From the NCBI GenBank assembly GCA_963761615.1, contig CAVXGU010000001.1, forward strand, positions 62,001-126,000: a stretch of 64,000 nucleotides of DNA, written 5' to 3'. The notes below the pieces were generated by a model. That model saw only the letters and a program-made list of their open reading frames with translations, was not told the origin of the DNA and ran no database searches. The stretch's first letter is position 1, and each line of letters opens with the position of its first letter. The stretch comes from CAVXGU01 sp963761615 (GTDB lineage: Bacteria > Acidobacteriota > Vicinamibacteria > Vicinamibacterales > CAVVIG01). Position numbers and translations under genes: made by a program. Below are positions 17,350-24,672 of this stretch, piece after piece.

Positions 17350-17729
17350 CGCTCGGACCTTTCCGCCGGACGGTGGAAGTAGTCGTCGGTCCGATCCAGC
17401 CAGTCCTGCCGGATCGGGCTGAACACGTCGAGCTCGAACGTGTCGTCGAGCGCCTCGGCCTGGTGTTCGACGAAGGACGGGATGTGCAGCACCTCGCCCT
17501 CACGCACGATGATCTCCTCCCCGGCGACGAGAAACCGCAGCGCGCCCTGGAGCACGTACGTCATCTGCTCGCTTTCGTGGGAGTGCAGCGGCACGAGACA
17601 CCCGCGCTTGAGGTAGACCTGCGCGAGCATCTCGCGCGCGCCCGTCACGATCTTCCGCGACAGCATCTCCGTGACTTTCTCGAGCGCGATTTCGTCCCAG
17701 CGGTGCAGTCGGACGGCCGGGGGGGCCAT
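17346..17729 (-). CDS. Small single-domain cupin
   Basis: 127 aa. The beta-barrel cupin motifs are visible: motif 1 PLHSHESEQMTYVLQG..RF with His ligands, and motif 2 GEVLHIPSFVEHQAEAL. Such proteins act as small metal-dependent enzymes or sugar/ligand binders; no substrate can be assigned. ATG 17729 is chosen because an upstream alternative would run into the divergent E1 promoter. It heads the operon with lemA (ATGA overlap) and the M48 protease. Confidence 0.85.
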   Translation of the reverse strand: MAPPAVRLHRWDEIALEKVTEMLSRKIVTGAREMLAQVYLKRGCLVPLHSHESEQMTYVLQGALRFLVAGEEIIVREGEVLHIPSFVEHQAEALDDTFELDVFSPIRQDWLDRTDDYFHRPAERSER

Positions 17730-17762
17730 AGGTGCCGAGCATATACTAATCGGCCCCGATGC

Positions 17763-17768
17763 TATAAT
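17763..17768 (+). promoter_or_regulatory. -10 element TATAAT before the E1 gene
   Basis: Perfect TATAAT, 8 nt before the ATG at 17777, implying a leaderless or nearly leaderless mRNA. No good -35 is seen at 16-18 bp; it may need an activator. Confidence 0.6.
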
Positions 17769-17776
17769 CCGCACCG

Positions 17777-19927
17777 ATGAAGACGGGCGTCGTCAACGGC
17801 CGCGAGGCCTCTGGCCACGGCGCAAGTTCTTCGAGCACCGCCGAGCCGGGTCTGGATCGCGACCTGCTGCTCCGTGCCTACCGCGTCATGCTCACGTCGA
17901 GGAAGCTCGACGACAAGGAAATCCAGCTCAAGAACCAGAGCCAGATGTTCTTCCAGATCAGCGGGGCCGGCCACGAGGCTGCCCTGACGGCCGCCGGCAT
18001 GGCCCTCCGGCCCGGCTACGACTGGTTCTATCCCTACTACCGCGACCGCGCCCTCTGCCTGCAGCTCGGGGTCACCCCCCTCGACATGCTGCTCGCGGGC
18101 GTCGGCGCCGCCGACGATCCGTCCTCGGGCGGACGCCAGATGCCGTCGCACTGGTCGAATCCCCGTCTGCACATCGTTTCACAGTCGAGCGCAGTCACGA
18201 CCCAGGCGCTGCAGGCCGTCGGCGCCGCCGAGGCCGGGGTCATCTACAGCCGCGTCGAGGGCATCGCGGGACGCGCCGGGCGCTTCCATGCCGACGAAGT
18301 CGTGTACATCTCCCTCGGCGACGGCGCCACCAGCGAGGGCGAGTTCTGGGAGTCGCTCAACTCGGCCTGCATGCACCGGCTGCCCGTGTTCTTCCTCGTC
18401 GAGGACAACGGCTACGCGATCTCGGTGCCGGTCGAGGTGCAGACGCCTGGCGGTGACATCAGCCGCATCGTCCGGTCGTTCCCGGGCCTCAAGGTCGAAT
18501 CGGTGGACGGCACCGACTTTCCGGCCTGCTTCCGCGTCATGCAGGACGCGGTGGCCCACATCCGCGGGGGCGGCGGCCCCGCGCTCGTCCACGCCCATGT
18601 GATCCGGCCCTACTCGCACTCGCTGTCCGACGACGAGCGGCTGTACAAGACGCCCGCGGAGCGCGAGGCGGAGCGCCAGCGCGATCCGCTGACGCGCATG
18701 GCGCAGTTCCTCAAGGACAGCGGCTACGCCACCGATCACGACCTCGCGCAGACCGTGCGCGAGATCGAGAAGGAGCTGGGCGCCGCAGCGACCGCGGCCC
18801 TCGCCGCGGCCAAGCCGACGAAGGACTCCGCCGCGCTGTACGTGTACTCGCCAGACGTGGATCCCACCTCGGCCGATTTCGACACCGCGCCGGTCCCGGA
18901 CGGTGAGCCCGACACCGTCGTCGCGGCCATCCACCGCACGCTCCGGGACGAGATGGCGCGCGATCCCCGGATCGTCGTCTTCGGCGAGGACGTCGCGGAC
19001 GCGAGCCGCAAGGGGGCGCTGGGAACCGTCACCGGCAAGGGCGGCGTCTTCAAGCTGACACACGGCCTCCAGCGGGAGTTCGGCGACGACCGCGTGTTCA
19101 ACTCGCCGCTCGCGGAGGCCAACATCGTGGGGCGCGCGGTCGGCATGGCGACCCGCGGGCTGAAACCGGTCGTCGAGATCCAGTTCTTCGACTACATCTG
19201 GCCGGCGATGATGCAGATCCGCGACGAGATGTCGATGCTGCGCTACCGCTCGGCGAACACGTGGTCCTGCCCGATGGTCATCCGCGTGCCGATCGGCGGC
19301 TACCTCCGCGGCGGCGGCCCGTACCACAGCCAGTCCGGCGAGAGCATCTTCGCGCACTGCCCGGGCATCCGCATCGCGTTCCCTGCGACGGCGGTGGACG
19401 CGGCAGGACTGCTGCGCACCGCGATCCGGTGCGACGACCCGGTCATGTTCCTCGAGCACAAGCACCTGTACCGCCAGACCTACAACAAGGGCGCGTACCC
19501 GGGCCGCGACTTCATGATCCCCTTCGGCAAGGCCGCCCTCCGGCGCGAGGGCACGGATGTGGTCGTGGTCACGTGGGGCGCGCTCGTGCAGCGCTCGCTC
19601 CTCGCAGCGCAGCAGGCGGAAAAGGACGGGATCAGCGCGGCCGTGCTCGACCTGCGCACGATCGCCCCGTACGACTGGCACGCGATCGCCGACCTCGTGC
19701 GCCGGACGAACCGCGTGATCGTCGCCCACGAGGACCAGCTGACGTGCGGGTTCGGCGCCGAGATCGCCGCGCGCATCGCCGGCGAACTCTTCGACCAGCT
19801 GGACGCGCCGATTCGCCGCATCGGCGCCCTCGACACACCCGTCGCCTACTGCCCCGACCTCGAAGAAGCCATCCTCCCGCAATCCTCGGACGTCCTCGAC
19901 GCCATCCGCGAGACGGCGAAGTACTGA
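17777..19927 (+). CDS. 2-oxoacid dehydrogenase E1, fused alpha and beta subunits
   Basis: 716-aa thiamine diphosphate enzyme carrying E1-alpha (about residues 25-345) and E1-beta (about 375-716) in one chain. The alpha half has the ThDP/Mg motif GDGATSEGEF...N (near residue 180). The beta half has GEDVADASRKG, EANIVGRAVGMA, QIRDEMSMLRYRS and PYHSQSGE. The pattern is closest to branched-chain 2-oxoacid (2-oxoisovalerate) or acetoin-type E1 proteins; most bacteria encode the two halves separately. E2, E3 and LipB are at 57545-61005, about 38 kb away, so the complex is split between two loci. An acyl-CoA dehydrogenase downstream suits branched-chain amino acid breakdown. Confidence 0.9.
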   Translation: MKTGVVNGREASGHGASSSSTAEPGLDRDLLLRAYRVMLTSRKLDDKEIQLKNQSQMFFQISGAGHEAALTAAGMALRPGYDWFYPYYRDRALCLQLGVTPLDMLLAGVGAADDPSSGGRQMPSHWSNPRLHIVSQSSAVTTQALQAVGAAEAGVIYSRVEGIAGRAGRFHADEVVYISLGDGATSEGEFWESLNSACMHRLPVFFLVEDNGYAISVPVEVQTPGGDISRIVRSFPGLKVESVDGTDFPACFRVMQDAVAHIRGGGGPALVHAHVIRPYSHSLSDDERLYKTPAEREAERQRDPLTRMAQFLKDSGYATDHDLAQTVREIEKELGAAATAALAAAKPTKDSAALYVYSPDVDPTSADFDTAPVPDGEPDTVVAAIHRTLRDEMARDPRIVVFGEDVADASRKGALGTVTGKGGVFKLTHGLQREFGDDRVFNSPLAEANIVGRAVGMATRGLKPVVEIQFFDYIWPAMMQIRDEMSMLRYRSANTWSCPMVIRVPIGGYLRGGGPYHSQSGESIFAHCPGIRIAFPATAVDAAGLLRTAIRCDDPVMFLEHKHLYRQTYNKGAYPGRDFMIPFGKAALRREGTDVVVVTWGALVQRSLLAAQQAEKDGISAAVLDLRTIAPYDWHAIADLVRRTNRVIVAHEDQLTCGFGAEIAARIAGELFDQLDAPIRRIGALDTPVAYCPDLEEAILPQSSDVLDAIRETAKY

Positions 19928-19971
19928 GCCGCGGTCCGGGGGGCGCCGCCGGGTCCGCGATCCCTGCCTGA

Positions 19972-19977
19972 TACACT
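19972..19977 (+). promoter_or_regulatory. -10-like TACACT before the hydrolase gene
   Basis: TACACT sits 6 nt before the ATG at 19984, matching the leaderless spacing seen elsewhere in the window. No convincing -35 is visible. Confidence 0.4.
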
Positions 19978-19983
19978 GCCTTC

Positions 19984-20777
19984 ATGGATCTCGTCGTCCG
20001 CGGCGCCGGCGATCCGATCGTCGTCGTGCCCGGCATCCAGGGACGATGGCCGTACGTCGAGCCCACCGTCGACGCCCTCGCGCGGTCCCACCGCGTGATC
20101 ACGTTCTCGCTGGCCGGCGAGCCCGAGGGACGCGCGTTCGACGCCGACCGCGGTCTCGAGAACTACGTCGACGATCTGGACGCGGCGATCGAGACGGCGC
20201 GGGTGGACCGCCCGACCGTCCTCGGCGTCTCGTTCGGCGGGGTCGTCGCGCTCCGGTTCGCGTCGATCCGGCCGGAACGGGTGCGCGCGCTGGTCCTCGT
20301 GTCCGCGCCCGGACCCGCGTGGACGCCCGCCGGCCGCCATCGCGCGTACATCCGGCACCCGTGGCTCTTCGGACCCGTCTTCCTCGTCGAATCGCCGTTG
20401 CGTGCCGGCCCCGAGATGCGGGCCGCACTTCCCACGTGGGCCGGGCGGACACGTTTCTCCGTCCAACAGGTCCGGACCTTCCTTCGCGCGCCCCTGTCCT
20501 TCCGGCGCATGGCGACCCGGGCGCTGGTCGCGGGAGCGGTCGATCGCGACCGCGACGCCCGCTCGAATCTCCGCACCCACGCTCGTCATCACCGGCGAGC
20601 CGGGTCTCGAATCGGGTGGTGCCGGTCGACGGCACCAGGCGGTACGCCGCGCTGATTCGCGGCGCCAGGCTGGTCACGATGACCGGTACCGGCCACCTCG
20701 GCTCGCTGACCGATCCCGACCGGTTCGCGGCGATCGTCGACACATTCCTGGAGGAGCTGCACGATGCGGCTGCGTGA
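19984..20777 (+). pseudogene. Alpha/beta hydrolase, interrupted by two +1 frameshifts
   Basis: The three frame segments together make one complete alpha/beta hydrolase of about 264 aa. They comprise an N-terminal part with the nucleophile elbow GVSFGG, a middle part ISAPTLVITGEPGL, and a C-terminal part VVPVDGTRRYAAL...GTGHLGSLTDPDRF containing the catalytic His. The breaks lie at 20563-20569 and 20607-20613. Both are TCGAATC, and deleting one A in each (TCGATC) restores the frame and gives natural residues (RSISAPTL; GLDRVVPV). So it is probably an intact gene with sequence errors. The substrate is unknown. The 3' end overlaps the next hydrolase gene by 14 bp. Confidence 0.8.
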
Positions 20778-21389
20778 GATTGCCGGTCCCGTCGGACGCC
20801 TCGAGGCGCTCCTCGACGAGCCGGCGCCTTCGGGTCGTCCGATGCGAGCGGCCGTGGTCCTGGCGCACCCCCACCCCCTGCATGGCGGGACGATGCACAC
20901 GAAGGCGGTCTACCAGACCGCCAAGGCGCTGGCGCGCATCGACTGCGCCGTCCTGCGCTTCAACTTCAGGGGTGCCGGTGCCAGCGCCGGCACCTTCGAC
21001 GACGGCGTCGGCGAGCGCGACGACTTTCGGGCGGGCCTGGATTTCATGCAGACCCGGTACCCGGTTCGCGGCTGTGGGCCGCCGGCATGTCCTTCGGCGC
21101 CTGGGTCGCGCTCTCGGCGGGCGTCGAAGACGCGCGCGTTTCCGCCCTGATTGCCATCTCGGCGCCCGTCACCCGGTACGACTTCGCGCCGGCCGCCGCG
21201 ACCGACAAGGCCAAGTTCTTCATCCACGGCGAGTTCGACGAGCTCTGTCCGCTGAGCGCGGTGCGCGCGTTCTACGCGCGGGCCGCCGAGCCGAAGGAGC
21301 TCGTCGTGATCGACGCCGCCGACCATCTCTTCGAGGGCAAGGTCAGCCAGGTGGCGGAGGCGGTCGAGGACCTGCTGGGCGATTTCTGA
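20764..21389 (+). pseudogene. Dienelactone-hydrolase-like alpha/beta hydrolase, one frameshift
   Basis: The first 100 residues carry AVVLAHPHPLHGGTMHTKAV and RFNFRGAGASAGTFDDG, typical of the CocE/NonD-like small hydrolases. The rest continues in another frame with the nucleophile elbow GMSFGAW, FIHGEFDELCPL (acid region) and IDAADHLFEGK (His). The shift lies near 21061-21064: one base is missing, and an extra G in CCGGTT would give RYPGSRLWAAGMSFG. As the protein is otherwise complete, a sequence error is likelier than decay. It overlaps the previous hydrolase and precedes the acyl-CoA dehydrogenase by 12 bp. Confidence 0.78.
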
Positions 21390-21401
21390 GAAAATAAGGT
21401 C

Positions 21402-23186
21402 ATGGCTGGTCCGGCCGCATCGGCGGCCTTCACCCGCGGGGGCGGATGGCTCCTCGAAGCCGCGGCGCCCGAATCGGTGTTCACGCCGGAGCGCCTGAGC
21501 GACGAGGACCGGCTGATCGGCCGCACGGCCCGTGAGTTCGTCGAGCAGGAAGTCCGCCCGTCCGTGCCCGCCCTCGAGCGGAAGGACTGGGACCTCGCCC
21601 GCCACCTGGTCCGACGCTCGGGCGAGCTGGGCCTTCTGGGGGTGGACGCCCCCGAGGCCTATGGCGGCGTGGACCTCGACAAGGTCGCATCCCTCGTCGT
21701 CAGCGAACAGCTGGCCGGATCGGCGTCCTTCGGCGCCACCTTCGGCGCGCAGACCGTCCTGGCCATCATGGCGCTCGTCCTGTTCGGCACCGACGCGCAG
21801 AAGGCGCGGTATCTGGCGCGGCTCGTGTCGGGCGAGATCGTCGGCGCCTACGGCTTGAGCGAGGCGGGATCGGGCTCCGACGCGCTGGGAGCGAAGACCC
21901 GGGCGTCGCGTCAGCCGGACGGGAGCTACCTGCTGAGCGGCGAGAAGATGTGGATCACGAACGGCGGCTTCGCCGATCTGTTCGTCGTCTTCGCGAAGGT
22001 CGAGGGCGAGCTCTTCACGGCGTTCCTCGTCGAGCGCGCGTTTCCGGGCCTGACCTCCGGCAAGGAAGAACACAAGATGGGCCTGCACGGCTCGTCGACG
22101 ACGCCGATCCTGCTGGACCGCGTGGCGGTGCCGGCGGCGAACGTGCTCGGTGAAGTCGGCAAGGGCCACAAGGTCGCGTTCAACGTCCTGAACTTCGCGC
22201 GCTTCAAGCTCGGCGCCGGCTGCAGCGGCGGCGCGCGCGAGGCGATCGGCGAGGCGGCGCGCTACGCGGCCGAGCGCCGGCAGTTCGGCCAGCCGATCGC
22301 CCGCTTCGGCGCCATCCGCCACAAGCTCGGCGAGATGGTCGCGAGGGAATACGCCGTCGAGAGCCTGTTGTACCGGACCGCCGGTCTCATCGACGAACGG
22401 CGTGCCGCCGGCGACGGATCGGCGGGCGCGACGCTGGCTGCGTTCGAGGAATACGCGATCGAGAGCTCGATCGCGAAGGTCGCCGGCAGCGAGATGCTCG
22501 GCTTCGTCCTCGACGAGAACGTCCAGATCCACGGCGGCAACGGATACGTCGCCGACTACCCCGCGGAGCGCCATTACCGCGACGCGCGGGTCAACCGCAT
22601 CTTCGAGGGCACCAACGAGATCAACCGGCTCCTCATCCCGGGACTGATCGCGCGCCGCGCCGCCAGGGGCGACCTGCCGTTCCTCGAGGCCGCGCGGGCG
22701 CTCCAGACGGAGCTGGCCGGACCGGCGGGGAGCGGCTCGGAGGCAGGCGGCGAGGCGCTCGGCGCCGAACGGCACCTCCTCGCAGGGTGCAAGAACGCCA
22801 TCATCCTCGTGCTGGGCACGGCGATGCGCACGTACGGCGACGCGCTCGGCGAGGAGCAGGAAGTGCTGATGTCGGTCGCGGACATGCTGATCGAGACCTT
22901 CGCGGGTGAGAGCGCGATCCTGCGGGCCGCAGCCGCAGCGGGCCGGGCGGTGCCGAAGGCCGCGCTCCAGGCCGACGCCGCGCGCGTCTACGTCGACGAG
23001 GCGGGCGGGCGGATCGAAGCGGCGGCCCGGCGTGCGCTCGGCGCGATGACGGAGGGCGCCGCGCTCGTCCAGCTGGCCGCCACGGTCGCGCGTCTGACGC
23101 GGGTCGCGCCGGTGAATACGGTCGCGCTGCGGCGGCGCCTCGCGGACGACACGGTGGCGGGCGGTGGGTATCCCTTTGCGCACTGA
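21402..23186 (+). CDS. Acyl-CoA dehydrogenase (long form)
   Basis: 594-aa FAD-dependent enzyme that introduces the alpha-beta double bond in acyl-CoA. It has the N-terminal helical domain, AYGLSEAGSGSDALG and KMWITNGGFADLFVVFAK for FAD/substrate binding, RRQFGQPIARFGAI, QIHGGNGYVADYPAERHYRDARV and FEGTNEINRLL (catalytic Glu region). A C-terminal extension of about 170 residues beyond the usual 380-aa core resembles the very-long-chain/FadE-type dehydrogenases. AAGG lies just upstream of the ATG. Its stop overlaps the start region of the DUF1684 gene. Confidence 0.92.
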   Translation: MAGPAASAAFTRGGGWLLEAAAPESVFTPERLSDEDRLIGRTAREFVEQEVRPSVPALERKDWDLARHLVRRSGELGLLGVDAPEAYGGVDLDKVASLVVSEQLAGSASFGATFGAQTVLAIMALVLFGTDAQKARYLARLVSGEIVGAYGLSEAGSGSDALGAKTRASRQPDGSYLLSGEKMWITNGGFADLFVVFAKVEGELFTAFLVERAFPGLTSGKEEHKMGLHGSSTTPILLDRVAVPAANVLGEVGKGHKVAFNVLNFARFKLGAGCSGGAREAIGEAARYAAERRQFGQPIARFGAIRHKLGEMVAREYAVESLLYRTAGLIDERRAAGDGSAGATLAAFEEYAIESSIAKVAGSEMLGFVLDENVQIHGGNGYVADYPAERHYRDARVNRIFEGTNEINRLLIPGLIARRAARGDLPFLEAARALQTELAGPAGSGSEAGGEALGAERHLLAGCKNAIILVLGTAMRTYGDALGEEQEVLMSVADMLIETFAGESAILRAAAAAGRAVPKAALQADAARVYVDEAGGRIEAAARRALGAMTEGAALVQLAATVARLTRVAPVNTVALRRRLADDTVAGGGYPFAH

Positions 23187-23814
23187 CCGGTTTCGAACGA
23201 TGCTCCGGACCGGCGCCGTCGTGGCGCTCGCGGGCGCGCTCGCCGCGTGCTCGCCCGGCCCGCCGGAGAAGACCGGCGACTACACGGCCAGCGTCATGGA
23301 GGCCAGGGCCCAGAAGGATCGGTTCCTGCTCACCGATCCGGACTCGCCCGTGCCGAAGAACATGCGGGACAAGCTGCTGCCGCTCGTCTACTACCCGGTC
23401 GATCCGGAGTACAGCGTCCCCGCCGCGCTCACGCCCGCTCCCGAGGGTCCGCCGATCATGATGCAGACGTCGACGGGCAGCCAGGTCCAGATGCGGCGGG
23501 TCGGACGTCTGAACTTCACCGTGAAGGGCGAGGCGCTGGCCCTGACCGCCTTCCAGGAGGTCGGGTCGCCCGATCTCGAGCACCTCTTCGTCCCGTTCAA
23601 GGATCTGACGAGCGGTGTGGAAACGTACGGGGGCGGCCGATTCCTCGACCTCGATCGAACGGCCACCAATATCTACAGCCTCGACTTCAACCGCGCGTAC
23701 AACCCCAACTGCTACTTCTCCATCACCTGGGTCTGTCCCATTCCGCCGCCCGAGAACCGACTGGATGTCGCCATCACGGCCGGCGAGAAGATCCGCCCCG
23801 GCGCCCACGGATGA
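23176..23814 (+). CDS. DUF1684 family lipoprotein
   Basis: About 212 aa. The N-terminus has a lipoprotein signal with lipobox LAAC (RTGAVVALAGALAAC), so the mature protein is lipidated and periplasmic. The C-terminal part carries DUF1684 hallmarks: GGRFLDLD, RAYNPNCYFSITWVCPIPPPENRL and the final VAITAGEK. The function of DUF1684 is unknown. A TTG start is chosen because GGTGGG lies 7 bp upstream; the ATG at 23200 also gives a good signal peptide. It overlaps the end of the dehydrogenase gene and its stop overlaps the HAD gene start. Confidence 0.83.
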   Translation: MRTDRFRTMLRTGAVVALAGALAACSPGPPEKTGDYTASVMEARAQKDRFLLTDPDSPVPKNMRDKLLPLVYYPVDPEYSVPAALTPAPEGPPIMMQTSTGSQVQMRRVGRLNFTVKGEALALTAFQEVGSPDLEHLFVPFKDLTSGVETYGGGRFLDLDRTATNIYSLDFNRAYNPNCYFSITWVCPIPPPENRLDVAITAGEKIRPGAHG

Positions 23815-24512
23815 TTCGGGCCGTCGTCTTCGACTTCGACGGCGTGATCGCCAACAGCGAGCCGCTGCACTTCCGCGCGTTCCGCGACGTCCTGGCGGAG
23901 GAAGGCCTGGTCCTGACCGAGGACGACTACTACACGCGCTACCTCGGCTTCGACGACCTCGGGGTCTTCCAGCACGTCGCCGCGGACCGGCAGCGGCCGA
24001 TGCCGCAGACCCGTGTGGCGGCGCTGGCGGAACGCAAGGCCGTGCGTCTCGAGGAGCTCGAACGCGGCGGCGCCCTGCTGTTCCCCGGGGCCGAGCAGGC
24101 GGTTCGCCGGCTGGCCGCCGCTTTTCCGCTCGCGATTGCGTCCGGGGCGCTCGGCATCGAGATCCGTCGCGTGCTCGAACGCACGGGACTGACGTCCTGT
24201 TTCGCGGGCATCGTCGCGGCCGAAGACACGCCGGCCAGCAAGCCCGCCCCCGATCCCTATCTGCGAGCGGTGCAGCTCCTGCGTGGCTCCACCGGATCGA
24301 ACCTCGAGCCGGCCGAGTGCGTGGCGATCGAGGACTCCCGGTGGGGACTGGATTCGGCGCGCTCCGCGGGCCTCCGGACCGTCGGGGTCACGCACTCCTA
24401 TTCCGCCGTCGCCCTCGAGGGCGCCGACGCCGTCGTGGACAGCCTCGCCCGACTCACCGTGGACTTCGTGAGCCGTCTTGACACGAATCGTTCCGCCGTC
24501 CCCGGGTCCTGA
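23811..24512 (+). CDS. HAD-superfamily hydrolase, beta-phosphoglucomutase/phosphatase type
   Basis: 233 aa. Haloacid-dehalogenase motifs are complete: motif I DFDGVIANS (nucleophile and acid/base Asp), motif II IASGA, motif III Lys in SKPAPDPYL, and motif IV EDSRWGLDSARSAGLR. The four-helix cap after motif I is the beta-PGM/Gph type. The substrate is unknown; a sugar phosphate or phosphoglycolate is likely. The ATG overlaps the upstream stop (ATGA). Confidence 0.9.
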   Translation: MIRAVVFDFDGVIANSEPLHFRAFRDVLAEEGLVLTEDDYYTRYLGFDDLGVFQHVAADRQRPMPQTRVAALAERKAVRLEELERGGALLFPGAEQAVRRLAAAFPLAIASGALGIEIRRVLERTGLTSCFAGIVAAEDTPASKPAPDPYLRAVQLLRGSTGSNLEPAECVAIEDSRWGLDSARSAGLRTVGVTHSYSAVALEGADAVVDSLARLTVDFVSRLDTNRSAVPGS

Positions 24513-24672
24513 CCCTCCGCGCTGGCGGCGTCGCACTGGAAGTCGACGATCCGGGGGCGGGATGACCCACAGCGTCCCCTGCTGCCCTGTTGGATTCGCC
24601 GGATCGAGCCGAAAGTTCTCACGAGACTTGTCGGTGTCACGTCCCGTGGGATCCCGTCGTGGAGGCTGTCTG

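Noticed and set aside
20560..20620. Programmed ribosomal frameshifting in the hydrolase gene
   Set aside because: No slippery heptamer or downstream structure, two shifts within 50 bp, and the same TCGAATC edit repairs unrelated genes, so an artefact is the simpler reading.
24481..24672. N-terminal extension of the TonB-type receptor
   Set aside because: The upstream in-frame residues are unconserved in type and hide the signal peptide; GGAGG before 24673 fixes the start.
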